Part shown: one piece after another, positions 16,838 to 25,278 of the stretch
Layout of the letters: each line of letters starts with the position of its first letter
Position numbering within the stretch: position 1 is the first letter of the stretch
NCBI RefSeq assembly: GCF_002368295.1
Contig: NZ_AP018248.1
Coordinates: 1,831,477 to 1,895,476, forward strand
Direction: 5' to 3'
Length of the DNA: 64,000 bases
From: Tolypothrix tenuis PCC 7101
GTDB lineage: Bacteria > Cyanobacteriota > Cyanobacteriia > Cyanobacteriales > Nostocaceae
The notes under the pieces: model-generated
What the model was told of the DNA's origin: nothing
Database searches by the model: none
The model's input: only the letters and a program-made list of their open reading frames with translations
Translations under genes and position numbers: made by a program

Positions 16838-16885
16838 TTATTGCAAAGGTCTAAACCAGTCTTTTAGAGAAAGCCAGCCAAATTG

Positions 16886-17317
16886 CTATACTCTCACTAA
16901 ATTTATATCGTACTTTTTAGCATCACTTTCAATACGTATAAATTCATTTAATGGGTTATAATTCTCGAAATTTTGAATATTTTCCTCTTTATGATGAGAA
17001 TTTTCCAAATAAGTTAATGCTAATGTAGAAGTCACATAAATATTTCCATGTTGTTTAAATCCTTCTATAATTTCAGCTTCAGGAGGATAATCTTTAACTA
17101 AATGTTCTGCTAGAAATCCTTTTAAGATTATTCCCTTTAAGCCCGTTTCTTTGTAACCTTCTTTCGCTATCATTAACGATATCTTATCAGCATCGAGATT
17201 TTGAAATTGCTCGTAATCTTCAAAAAACGGGCAAACGATTTTCATCAGATTTTTGACAGGATTTTTAACCTGTCCGTAGTTCTCCTCTTGCTGTTTTCTA
17301 CGCTTTGATTCGCCCAT
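16886..17317 (-). CDS. Hypothetical protein with MGESKRRK start (143 aa)
   Basis: The protein opens MGESKRRKQQEENYG, a basic start common in small cytosolic proteins of unknown function, some bearing SEC-C zinc motifs; no cysteine cluster is visible here. The rest is acidic/hydrophobic alternation without membrane segments (GLKGIILKGFLAEHLVKDYP; YVTSTLALTYLENSHHKEEN). AT-rich coding and isolation on the minus strand suggest an accessory cargo gene. Function unknown. Confidence 0.65.
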   Translation of the reverse strand: MGESKRRKQQEENYGQVKNPVKNLMKIVCPFFEDYEQFQNLDADKISLMIAKEGYKETGLKGIILKGFLAEHLVKDYPPEAEIIEGFKQHGNIYVTSTLALTYLENSHHKEENIQNFENYNPLNEFIRIESDAKKYDINLVRV

Positions 17318-17640
17318 GATAGCTATCTCCTAATTAACGTTCGTATTGTAATGCCTTCTAGATAAAACGGCACAACATAGTTTTACAAGTGGGAGAATCG
17401 TTTGGCAACACAGAATTACAAGGCGTACTCGGAATCAATACGGGGAAAGGGAAAGGGGAAAAGGGAAAAGGATTGAATTAGCGATGTTTCTTTCTTTTGT
17501 AGCAGGTGCTGTTCCGCCTGTGTAGCCTTGGGTATCTTGCCGGATGCGATCGCACAACTTAAGAACAGATGAGTTTAAGAAGGCTAAAGAGAAAGAAGAA
17601 AACTTTAACCTCACGGACTTTAGTAATCACGAATTACGAA
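17318..17640. other. Intergenic region, low complexity
   Basis: The region holds a purine-rich GGGGAAAGGGAAAGG-type tract (about 17438-17470), a CGGATGCGATCGCAC site and degenerate ATTACGAATT repeats at 17628-17646 next to the hydrolase stop. No gene is convincing. Confidence 0.5.
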
Positions 17641-18390
17641 TTACGAATTTATATTTATTAATATTGATGCTAGTTGTTCAGGACAAGACAAATGAGGGCA
17701 ATGTCCAGAAGGTATTTCAATCGCATCGACTCCTAAGCGGTGGCGTGCAGCGTAGCGCGACCAAGTAGAAGAGATGATTCGGTCATTTGTACATACAATA
17801 TATTGGCGCTCAACTTCTGGCAAAGCTTTTAGAGGATTAGTCTCAAAAATATATGCCAGAGATTGTTGCGGGCGACTTTTTGAGAGTGCCCACTGTGCTA
17901 TGTTTGGCGGACAGTCATGATAGAAAAATTCCATTAATACTGCTGGATCTGAATAATCCTTCCCTAAAGAAGCTGGTTCATACATATTAGGTTCCGAATG
18001 GAACTGCTCTAGTAGACTTGGTTCTTTTGGCTGATAATTGAATGATTTCAGCGTATCAGCATCAATATAATGAGCAAATTGGTCGATGGTACTGACTCCA
18101 GGAGATGGAAGCAGCGCCCCTAGAAAAACTAATTGACGCACTTTTACTACTTCTGCAACCAGAGGAATGATCGTACCAGCCATTGAATGCCCAACTAGTA
18201 CGATATCGTCGTTAGTTTTCGGTAGCGCTTGAATTACCACATCCGCAAATTCGGATAAAGTCGCGGATGGATCTTCAATTGGTAAATCCATTGTTACGGT
18301 CTGATGACCCTGTGCTTCTAAGTAGGGAATTAGTAAATCCCAACACCAAGTCCCTTGTAAGGCACCGTGAACTAGACAAAAAAGGCTCAT
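17641..18390 (-). CDS. Alpha/beta hydrolase (esterase/HNL-like family)
   Basis: A 249-residue alpha/beta hydrolase. The oxyanion-hole motif is near the start (SLFCLVHGALQGTWCWDLLIPYLEAQGH), the nucleophile elbow GHSMAG lies near residue 75, and the catalytic histidine is in SGHCPHLSCPEQLA near the end. The architecture matches the plant hydroxynitrile lyase/methylesterase-like branch often annotated as alpha/beta fold hydrolase in cyanobacteria. The ATG at 18390 is preferred to a TTG at 18411 because the family begins directly at the first strand. Substrate unknown. Confidence 0.85.
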   Translation of the reverse strand: MSLFCLVHGALQGTWCWDLLIPYLEAQGHQTVTMDLPIEDPSATLSEFADVVIQALPKTNDDIVLVGHSMAGTIIPLVAEVVKVRQLVFLGALLPSPGVSTIDQFAHYIDADTLKSFNYQPKEPSLLEQFHSEPNMYEPASLGKDYSDPAVLMEFFYHDCPPNIAQWALSKSRPQQSLAYIFETNPLKALPEVERQYIVCTNDRIISSTWSRYAARHRLGVDAIEIPSGHCPHLSCPEQLASILININS

Positions 18391-18644
18391 ATCAAGTAAT
18401 TCAGTAACCAAGCGAAATTACTGCTAACTAGTGTATCTTTTGGGAAAGCAAGCTGTGCGATCGCCTCCTTCCATTAAGAATAATTCAGTAGTCATCTGGA
18501 TGATAATAGCGCAGATATATGCAAGTGAATATATAGATGCTTCATCTATATATTGCTTATTTTCTTTATACAAATGAATAAAAAACCGTAGTTTTCTTTC
18601 CGGAACAGACTATTTTGCTCAGTAGATGTGAAATAAGTACAGAA

Positions 18645-18738
18645 ATGAGAGTAAAAGAGTATGCATATGAATACTCTTTTACTCTCATCGTACCTCATGA
18701 ATTCTATGCAAAAATGCCAGCATGGCCGTGCTGGCATT
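18645..18738. other. Two adjacent perfect hairpins upstream of a small membrane-protein gene
   Basis: The first hairpin is a perfect 18-bp inverted repeat, ATGAGAGTAAAAGAGTAT (18645-18662) with its complement at 18671-18688 around an 8-nt loop. The second is a perfect 10-bp repeat, AATGCCAGCA (18713-18722) with its complement at 18729-18738 around a 6-nt loop. Neither is followed by a T-run, so they do not look like simple terminators. They may form a structured 5' leader for the gene at 18787, a small RNA, or a remnant palindromic element. Confidence 0.7.
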
Positions 18739-18786
18739 AGAACAAACAAACATTTCGTTAATCAAGTTTTGAAAGGAGTAACTCGG

Positions 18787-19176
18787 ATGAGTAACATATT
18801 TAGCTCTGATTCAAATACTCAGTATCCGACAGCAAAAATGTTCTGGAGTCAGTTACCAACTATGAACCAATGGACTAACAACAATCAAAACCTGTTAAAT
18901 GTAGTCTTCAAAAGCAGCGAAGGCAAATCCGGAAAAAATTCAGATATTACAATACAAAGTTATACAACCCAAGCAGAAACCCCAAATCTACCTTTACTAC
19001 TGGATAAAGCCATTGAGTTAGCCAAAACTAATGAAGTGGCAGGGTTGATTATAGCTTGTGCCTTTTTTACATTTGTGATTTGTGCGGCTTTGTCTACATT
19101 TCTTCGCAATTGTGTAGATACTTTGCGGATATCAGTGGATATAGTAATTCGGTTAATGAATTACTTCCGAAAATAA
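18787..19176 (+). CDS. Small single-pass membrane protein of unknown function
   Basis: A 129-residue protein starting MSNIFSSDSNTQYPTAKMF. One strong membrane helix lies near residues 85-105 (EVAGLIIACAFFTFVICAALST), followed by a short amphipathic tail. The start at 18787 is set by AAAGGAG 8 bp upstream; the longer frame upstream runs through the two hairpins and is not credible. No family recognised. It precedes the two NTPase genes in the same direction, with a 180-bp gap, so it could be their membrane partner; this is inference only. Confidence 0.65.
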   Translation: MSNIFSSDSNTQYPTAKMFWSQLPTMNQWTNNNQNLLNVVFKSSEGKSGKNSDITIQSYTTQAETPNLPLLLDKAIELAKTNEVAGLIIACAFFTFVICAALSTFLRNCVDTLRISVDIVIRLMNYFRK

Positions 19177-19357
19177 TTAAATATATCTCATCAATTTAAG
19201 CACCCCGAAAAGGAAACATCTCATTATCATTGGTGCTTCTACCTTTCATCCCCAAGTTTATACAAAGGATGAATGACATTTTTGGAAAAAAGTGCAATTT
19301 AATAGTCTAACTTTCCCAACATCAGTATTTACTTACATTATTAATTAGAAATATTCT

Positions 19358-20653
19358 ATGCCTACAATTATGGATCATAAAGATTTAGATGAAAAATTTA
19401 AACAACTCAATCGTTCGCCCAAACGCAAAGAAATCTTACTTAAACTCCTCTCTGGGGAAACAGATGAAGCAATTGCTTTAGCTCTAAAAATTGAAACAGG
19501 AACAGTGAGAAGGCAAATTTCTTTAATTTGTCAATTATTTGGTTTAAAAGAAGAAGAATCTTATGAACGCCGTTCCAGACGCAGTGAATTAATTAGCTTA
19601 TTTGCCAAATATAAACCTGAACTAGTGAGAAATAAAATCTCTACAAATTTTACTCCACAAGTACCTTTTAATTCTGAACAATATATTGATTTACCACAAG
19701 TTGAATCGATATGCCACCGAGAAATATTACAACCTTCTGCTTTAATCAGAATCAAAAGTCCTGGTTTAACGGGTAAAACTCATTTATTAAAAAACATTTT
19801 ACAATATGCCCAATCACAAGGATATTCAGCGATTAATATAAATTTTCTCGAAGCAGATCAAGAAGTTTTGAGTAATATAGAAGCCTTAAACTATTGGTTT
19901 TGTAATACTATAGGTTACGCTTTGTTCGGTGCAACCAAAATGGATATCTATTGGGATAAAACTCTTTCTTCTAATATGAGATGTAGCGTTTATTTCCAAG
20001 ATTATATCTTGGCTAACCTAAAGACTCCTTTAGTTCTCGGCTTAGATAATGTCGATCACATCTTTCCCTATACTAGTCTAGCATCTGATTTTTTTGGACT
20101 GTTAAGAGCTTGGCATGAAAAAGGAAGAAATGGCAATCAATGGCGAAATTTAAGAATCATACTTGCCTATAGCACAGATGTTTATATTCCTTTAAATATT
20201 AACCAATCACCATTTAATGTTGGACAAATAATTGAGTTACCAGAGTTTACCAAAGGACAAGTACAAGAGTTAGCAGTTAGATACGGATTAAATTGGCATG
20301 ACAAGCAAGTAGAGAAATTAATGGCATTAGTAGGGGGACATCCTTACTTAGTTCAGAAAGCATTACTGCATATCAAAAACCAGCCACATATCAAACTAGA
20401 AGAAGTTTTAAATACGGCTGCAACCCCATCAGGATTATATGCCGATCATCTCTGGGAAATTTGGGTGAAACTAAAACAAGAACCGCATCTAATTACAGCC
20501 ATGAAAAATCTTGTACAGGCGAATCAACCAATATTGCTAAACCCAGAACAAGTACGTCAATTAAATAGAATGGGATTAGTTCGTTTATCAGGTAATAATG
20601 TAGAACCTCGATGCCAATTATATCGTCTTTATTTTCGTGTTTGGTTGAATTAA
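19358..20653 (+). CDS. AAA-like (AAA_35-type) NTPase with N-terminal HTH
   Basis: A 431-residue STAND/AAA-like NTPase. Residues 1-75 form a helix-turn-helix-like region (KRKEILLKLLSGETDEAIALALKIETGTVRRQISLICQLFG), similar to the HTH found at the start of many cyanobacterial signalling NTPases. The NTPase domain has a P-loop variant (KSPGLTGKTHLL), a Walker B-like LVLGLDNVDHIFP and the downstream motif LVGGHPYLVQKAL, characteristic of the AAA-like domain family. The C-terminus looks like a winged helix. It lies 10 bp before the next gene, which has a paralogous domain, so they are one operon. Such pairs are accessory signalling modules and may be conflict-related; function unproven. Confidence 0.8.
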   Translation: MPTIMDHKDLDEKFKQLNRSPKRKEILLKLLSGETDEAIALALKIETGTVRRQISLICQLFGLKEEESYERRSRRSELISLFAKYKPELVRNKISTNFTPQVPFNSEQYIDLPQVESICHREILQPSALIRIKSPGLTGKTHLLKNILQYAQSQGYSAININFLEADQEVLSNIEALNYWFCNTIGYALFGATKMDIYWDKTLSSNMRCSVYFQDYILANLKTPLVLGLDNVDHIFPYTSLASDFFGLLRAWHEKGRNGNQWRNLRIILAYSTDVYIPLNINQSPFNVGQIIELPEFTKGQVQELAVRYGLNWHDKQVEKLMALVGGHPYLVQKALLHIKNQPHIKLEEVLNTAATPSGLYADHLWEIWVKLKQEPHLITAMKNLVQANQPILLNPEQVRQLNRMGLVRLSGNNVEPRCQLYRLYFRVWLN

Positions 20654-20663
20654 GAGATAGCTT

Positions 20664-22685
20664 ATGTCAGCAGAAAAGACTTTAATTTATAGATATCAAG
20701 TAGGAGGTAGCTTACCTCACGATGCTCCCACTTATGTTAAACGCAAAGCAGATGATAACCTGTTTAATGCACTAAAAGCGGGTGAATTTTGTTATGTATT
20801 TTCTTCTCGGCAGATGGGTAAATCTAGCTTGAGAGTACATACCATACATCGCTTACAAAAAGAAGGAATAATATGTTCTGTAATTGACCTCACAGAAATT
20901 GGTTCTCAATTGAATTATCAGCAATGGTATAAAGGCATTGCCTACTCTTTAATGATGAATCTACAAATGAATAATCCTATCATTCACAAAGAATGGTGGG
21001 AGAAACACAAAGATTTATCATCTGCTTATCAATTAAGTTTATTTCTCGATGAATTGCTAAAATCTACTTCTCAGAAAATTGTCATTTTTATAGATGAAAT
21101 AGATTTTGTTAAATGCCTAGATTTTCCTACAGATGAATTTTTTGGGATTATCAAAACTTGTCATAGCAAACGTTCTTACACACCAGAATATAAACGCTTA
21201 AGTTTTGCCTTAGTAGGCGTGACTACTCCCTCAAATTTAATTCAAGATAAAAATCATACACCCTTTAATCTTGGTAGACCGATTGAATTATCAGGTTTTC
21301 ATTTTTCAGAAGCCGAACATTTAGCAAAAGGTTTGGCTAAAAAGTTCTCTAGCTTGGAAATAGCTAAAAAAGTTCTCAAAGATATTTTAAGTTTAACTGG
21401 TGGGCAACCATTCTTAACACAAAAAATCTGTGATCTAGTTGTGAACCTCTCCGAACATCCGCGTCTGGGTGAAGAACAACAATGGGTCAAAAATATTGTA
21501 GGTGAAAAAATAATTGAGAATTGGGAATATCAAGATGAGCCAGAACATTTAAGAACAATTAGCGAACGCATTTTGAGGAGTCAGAATGCAATTGGGGTTT
21601 TGCATTTATATAGAACTATTTTAGAGGGTAAGATAGTTAAATATGATAATAGCCAAGAAGCAACAGATTTATTACTATCTGGATTAGTCAAAAACCAAGG
21701 TAGATTGAAAATCTATAATTATATTTATGCATCTGTTTTTAATCAAAAATGGATTACTAAAACATTAGAAAAACTTGGTTGTCCTTATGCAGAACAGTTA
21801 CAAGAATGGATACAATCTGGTCGGATTAATAATTCACAATTATTATTACCAGAAGCAGCCTTGTATAAAGCATGGCAATGGGCTGATGGTAAATCATTGA
21901 GTTTTGTAGATTATGAATTCCTTTGTGCTAGCTTATTAGCGAATAATATTAGCAAAAACAGTATTAATTTTGATAATCAAATTTTTACTAATTCAAAAGT
22001 TAAAGAAACAAAAGAAAAGACAAACAAGGTAGCATCAAACAACCCAGAAGATGCCAGAGTTAAATCATCTAAGCTTTCTCAATCTAAAGCCCAAGCTATT
22101 CATGAATATTACAAAAATAATTATATTAAGTTATTAATGCTGATTTTGGGTATTCCTTTTGTAATTCTAATTTCTCAAATTTTGTTTTTACAAAAAAATA
22201 TTGGCAATAACTGGTTTAATTCTGGCAATAACGAAAATATTTTAAGAACAATTAATCAATTGCCTGTGAATACTATTTTTAATAGTGGTGACTTGAAAAC
22301 AGATTTAAGATTTAGCATTACACCTAATTCAACAGAATTGTTAAATACTGAAGATAGTAAAATTCCTGTTTTTATCCCTCGATTAGTTGAAAATAGTCAA
22401 ATAATTTCAGTACCAAACACTCTGGTATCATCACTTTTAAATGATCAGCAGCAAAAAAAATTAAAGTTAGAAGTAGAAATTAGGTATGACGGCAGTATCA
22501 AAGTTTTACGTGCTATTGATGAAAATAATAGAATATATGATAATCCCCAAAGTTTAGAAATGCAGTTAAGCAAGCAACTAGAGAATGTATTCCGTTATGA
22601 GTACGAGCCTGAATTTGCTAGATGGGGTTTTCAGAACAAACAAACATTATCTTATAGTTTTTCTCTGACAATTTCAAAATATTAG
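20664..22685 (+). CDS. AAA-like (AAA_35-type) NTPase with C-terminal membrane anchor
   Basis: A 673-residue protein. It starts YRYQVGGSLPHDAPTYVKRKADDNLF, the usual opening of this family. The P-loop is SSRQMGKSSLRV (about residue 50), Walker B is KIVIFIDEID (about 140), and LTGGQPFLTQKIC is the family's later motif. A linker and a transmembrane helix (LLMLILGIPFVILISQILFL, about 495-515) lead to an extracytoplasmic domain ending in LKLEVEIRYDGSIKVLRAID, which looks TonB-C-like. With the preceding paralogue it forms a two-gene NTPase module at the right end of the hupS element. In the excised circle this operon would point straight at the recombinase gene. AT-rich. Confidence 0.82.
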   Translation: MSAEKTLIYRYQVGGSLPHDAPTYVKRKADDNLFNALKAGEFCYVFSSRQMGKSSLRVHTIHRLQKEGIICSVIDLTEIGSQLNYQQWYKGIAYSLMMNLQMNNPIIHKEWWEKHKDLSSAYQLSLFLDELLKSTSQKIVIFIDEIDFVKCLDFPTDEFFGIIKTCHSKRSYTPEYKRLSFALVGVTTPSNLIQDKNHTPFNLGRPIELSGFHFSEAEHLAKGLAKKFSSLEIAKKVLKDILSLTGGQPFLTQKICDLVVNLSEHPRLGEEQQWVKNIVGEKIIENWEYQDEPEHLRTISERILRSQNAIGVLHLYRTILEGKIVKYDNSQEATDLLLSGLVKNQGRLKIYNYIYASVFNQKWITKTLEKLGCPYAEQLQEWIQSGRINNSQLLLPEAALYKAWQWADGKSLSFVDYEFLCASLLANNISKNSINFDNQIFTNSKVKETKEKTNKVASNNPEDARVKSSKLSQSKAQAIHEYYKNNYIKLLMLILGIPFVILISQILFLQKNIGNNWFNSGNNENILRTINQLPVNTIFNSGDLKTDLRFSITPNSTELLNTEDSKIPVFIPRLVENSQIISVPNTLVSSLLNDQQQKKLKLEVEIRYDGSIKVLRAIDENNRIYDNPQSLEMQLSKQLENVFRYEYEPEFARWGFQNKQTLSYSFSLTISKY

Positions 22686-22804
22686 GTATAATTTTCAACA
22701 ATAAACCTTTGAGAATTCATGAAATTGCTAGATGCGACGCAACCAAAACCACAGAGTATTTTAACTATGTAGCGGGCAAGATACTCGCCACCAATAGTTA
22801 TATG

Positions 22805-22835
22805 ATTTATTCTATAGCATTTACACAAAGGACAT
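22805..22835. other. Right attachment site of the hupS element
   Basis: ATTTATTCTATAG (22805-22817) is the inverted partner of the arm at 4994-5006. After a 9-bp spacer comes the core repeat AAAGGACAT (22827-22835), which overlaps the ATG TCC TTT of the displaced hupS start. Sequence to the right is hupS codons 1-16 and then its upstream region. Confidence 0.9.
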
Positions 22836-22883
22836 GGTGTTGCCCGAACAAGCTCCACCCTGTAGCCATAGTACGTTAGTCAT
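22821..22883 (-). CDS. hupS: HupS uptake hydrogenase small subunit, detached N-terminal fragment
   Basis: On the minus strand the sequence reads MTNVLWLQGGACSGNT then MSFV and a TAA inside the element. The first 16 residues are the conserved N-terminus of cyanobacterial HupS, including Cys12 close to the proximal iron-sulfur cluster and the Asn that replaces a usual cysteine in this clade. The codons ATG TCC TTT overlap the core repeat shared with the hupS body at 4983, so recombination yields MTNVLWLQGGACSGNT-MSFLNAEEP in frame. Before excision the transcript from the hup promoter would make only a 20-residue peptide. Confidence 0.95.
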   Translation of the reverse strand: MTNVLWLQGGACSGNTMSFV

Positions 22884-23875
22884 AGACTATGTGTTTTTCT
22901 ATTGGTTACTATGCATGATTCAGGTGATAAGTATTGTAGCGTATCACCTGTTTCTCAATATTTATCTCTCATTATCAAGAGATGGTTTTTTAATTATATA
23001 CGCTAAAGCACAAAATCATGATTATTAATGTAATTATCACAAAATATCCGTAACTATAATTTTCATCAAAAGGTTCTATGCATAACAGCTTTTTTTTCAA
23101 AAATGTGGATAATATTTAGACCAAGATAATTTTGATATTTCACATTTATAATTGAACTTTTTACTAAAACTAGAATATACAAAGAAATTAAGCTTCATAG
23201 TTTCAGGTATGATTGCAATATCATGTTAATTAAGCATATCAATAATGTTGGTTTTTTCATGACATATATGCATTAGTTGCATATAATGTATGGGAATATT
23301 TCATGATTAACTTTTATTTTTTGTTGGCAGACGATACAAAATTCCTAGCTAAATATTGAATGTATTGAAACTTGTCTGAATATTGGCAAATATCCCCTAG
23401 AAATTTGCCAATATCTTGTTTTATAGTTAAAAATCTTGATAGCTTATATCTAAGGAGTGTTGAGCAGATTCCTGGTACAAACACCTATAGCAATCCTCAA
23501 TCATTCACTTTGCAAGAATAATTATTTCGGGTAAAGATATTTGTATGTTGTGAGAAATTGCCCAATTTACAAACTTTTCCTGGGATGATAATTCTTATTT
23601 TCAGGTACAAGATAGAAAGCATCTTATTTTTTCACCCTACCCTTAATTTTAGCTTGAACAAATCCTAGATATCTTATTTGGAAACAGGGAGAGTTTGTTT
23701 AGTTAAGGGTTCAAGGGGAAAGGCAAAAGGGGAAACCAAGGGAATTCTGCTTCACAGAATCACTATCTGCGTAAATCAGCTGACTATATATAGCCCTAGA
23801 TGATAGATGCTTGTATCTCTTCATCTTTTTTAGGCTTTAAACATTTAATTCCCCAACAGCCAGATTACGGTAGTT
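22884..23875. promoter_or_regulatory. hupS upstream region and divergent spacer
   Basis: This is about 990 bp of AT-rich DNA between the hupS start and the divergent TPR gene. A perfect 9-bp inverted repeat CAGGTGATA / TATCACCTG (22921-22950) lies 38-67 bp upstream of the hupS ATG. Its loop contains GTA-N8-TAT, one base off the NtcA consensus GTAN8TAC. A second perfect 12-bp inverted repeat ATATTGGCAAAT / ATTTGCCAATAT (23380-23414) is followed by CTTGTTTT. The segment at 23700-23745 is a purine-rich repeat remnant. No further gene is evident. Confidence 0.6.
22921..22950. promoter_or_regulatory. 9-bp dyad close to the hupS start codon
   Basis: CAGGTGATA (22921-22929) and TATCACCTG (22942-22950) are exact complements around a 12-bp spacer. 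The position suggests either an operator for the hup promoter or a hairpin in the 5' leader of hupSL. The embedded GTATTGTAGCGTAT resembles an NtcA site imperfectly. Confidence 0.55.
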
Positions 23876-24835
23876 ATGAATCCTAACATTACAGATTCAG
23901 TAGTGAAGGCGACAATAGCAGCCATTGTATCTGAGTCAGCAACTACAGAAGAGCAAATTCAGATGCTGCTTGAGATAGCATTAGGCTGGCAAAAAAAGCA
24001 TCCTACTGCCAAAGACTTGCGGAATGTAATTTCTCTCTATTATCGGATTTATGAAATGTGCGGTGAAGACTATCCTCTACTCAAAGCTAAGGCTAAAGTA
24101 GGGATGGGTAAGGCACTACAGAGAATTCCGAATGTCAGTCCGCAACTGCTGCTGCAAGCGAAAGCTGCTTATGACGAGGCATTGCCCATATTACAGCAGT
24201 TCGCTGTCAAAGCAGAAGTGGCAGAAGTGCAGATGAACTTGGGGTTGGCGTTGCAATCGCTAGTACCCTTCAATTTAGCCAGGATAGTAGATAGCGTCAG
24301 TGCTTATCATCAGGCTTTGCAGGTATTTACTTGGCAAGATTATCCCCAAGAATACGCCATCTTATACAACAATCTTGCGATCGCTTACCTTTCTATGCCT
24401 CTCGCTTCAGCACGAGAATACTTCCACCAGGGATTAGCCGTGCAATCATTGCTTGTGGCGCTGAAGCATATCAAGTTGAGCGAACATCCTAGAGAATATG
24501 CCATGTTGCAGAACAATCTGGGTAACGCTTGGCAATATTTAGTAACTGCCCATCCTTTAGAGAATAACTTACGCGCGATCGCAGCTTATGATGAAGCCTT
24601 AAAGGTACGTAATCGGCAAGATACACCTATCGAATACGCTCATACAATTGCTAATAAAGCCAACGCTCTCCGTAGCTTATCAGATAATCGCCCACAGCTA
24701 GCAATACAGTCTCGCGCTTACTATCAAGAAGCTTGGGAAATTTTCAGTCAGTACCAACATTTAAAACAAGCACAATTAATAGCCAAATTAGTCCAAAAAA
24801 CTGTTACAGATATTACAAATTACCATCAGCAATAA
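23876..24835 (+). CDS. TPR-like protein encoded upstream of hupS
   Basis: A 319-residue, all-helical, soluble protein with repeated tetratricopeptide-like helix pairs (LLQAKAAYDEALPILQQFAVKAEVAEVQMNLGLALQ; YAILYNNLAIAYLSMP; YAMLQNNLGNAWQYLV; AAYDEALKVRNRQDTPIEYAHTIANKANALRSL). No signal peptide. TPR proteins are scaffolds for protein assembly. Its position next to hupS, before two tiny membrane proteins and a NifU/Rieske protein, resembles the gene group found beside hupSL in Anabaena relatives (recollection), so a role in heterocyst hydrogenase or Fe-S work is plausible but unproven. Start ATG 23876. Confidence 0.8.
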   Translation: MNPNITDSVVKATIAAIVSESATTEEQIQMLLEIALGWQKKHPTAKDLRNVISLYYRIYEMCGEDYPLLKAKAKVGMGKALQRIPNVSPQLLLQAKAAYDEALPILQQFAVKAEVAEVQMNLGLALQSLVPFNLARIVDSVSAYHQALQVFTWQDYPQEYAILYNNLAIAYLSMPLASAREYFHQGLAVQSLLVALKHIKLSEHPREYAMLQNNLGNAWQYLVTAHPLENNLRAIAAYDEALKVRNRQDTPIEYAHTIANKANALRSLSDNRPQLAIQSRAYYQEAWEIFSQYQHLKQAQLIAKLVQKTVTDITNYHQQ

Positions 24836-24938
24836 GTTTGGCATTAACAGTTACTATTTATCAGTTTGTGTACTGTGTATTCACTAGCAATTAACAATTT
24901 ATTCGTTATTCCAAGAAAGACTAATAAGGAGAGAGATC

Positions 24939-25178
24939 ATGAGTAATTTCCTCACCAGTTTAGCATCTGGTAACCTAAATATCGCTACAGTGATTGTGTG
25001 GGTAATGATTGCAACTGTCTTATCTATGCTTGGCGGTGCTATTGGCGGCATACTACTAGCTGGCAAAGATATAGGTTATAAGTTTTCTGCTATGTTGGGC
25101 GGATTGTTTGGCCCTGCTGGTGTAATTCCTGGGATTCTATTAGGATTAGCTGTACTAAATTTGTTCACAAATTCATAG
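24939..25178 (+). CDS. Small glycine-rich membrane protein (79 aa)
   Basis: Two membrane helices (NIATVIVWVMIATVLSMLGGAIGGILLAG and FGPAGVIPGILLGLAVLNLF) are separated by a short basic loop. A strong AAGGAGAG ribosome-binding site precedes the ATG, which makes this a convincing gene despite its size. No enzymatic motif. It belongs to the plus-strand group upstream of hupS and is probably co-transcribed with the next gene. Function unknown. Confidence 0.85.
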   Translation: MSNFLTSLASGNLNIATVIVWVMIATVLSMLGGAIGGILLAGKDIGYKFSAMLGGLFGPAGVIPGILLGLAVLNLFTNS

Positions 25179-25278
25179 TACATAATTGCACAAAATTTTC
25201 GCTATAAAAATTAGAAAATTCGTGCGTTATTCTGGGTTGATAAATGCTATGAATTCATGCCAATAACTAGGAGGTATC

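Larger units (their letters stand above)
4975..22835. mobile_element. hupS-interrupting excision element with XisF-like recombinase (17,852 bp)
   Basis: The element splits hupS after codon 16. It is flanked by the 9-bp direct repeat AAAGGACAT (4975-4983, 22827-22835). Just inside each end is a 13-bp sequence in inverted orientation: CTATAGAATAAAT at 4994-5006 and its complement at 22805-22817, 9-10 bp from the repeats. The first gene inside is a large serine recombinase. Recombination at the direct repeats would release a 17,852-bp circle and restore hupS in frame. This is the organisation of heterocyst elements excised during differentiation (nifD, fdxN and hupL elements are the established examples). 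That excision occurs, and that it is heterocyst-specific, is inference. No xisH or xisI homologue was recognised inside. Confidence 0.93.

Noticed and set aside
17544..17768. 74-codon plus-strand ORF
   Set aside because: It overlaps the end of the alpha/beta hydrolase on the opposite strand and contains repeat-derived sequence.
18661..18786. Upstream extension of the small membrane protein
   Set aside because: The frame crosses two perfect hairpins, whereas AAAGGAG directly precedes the ATG at 18787.
22834..23028. Plus-strand 64-codon frame beginning MVLPEQAPPCSHST
   Set aside because: It is the antisense shadow of the displaced hupS N-terminus and its upstream region; the minus strand reads the conserved MTNVLWLQGGACSGNT.
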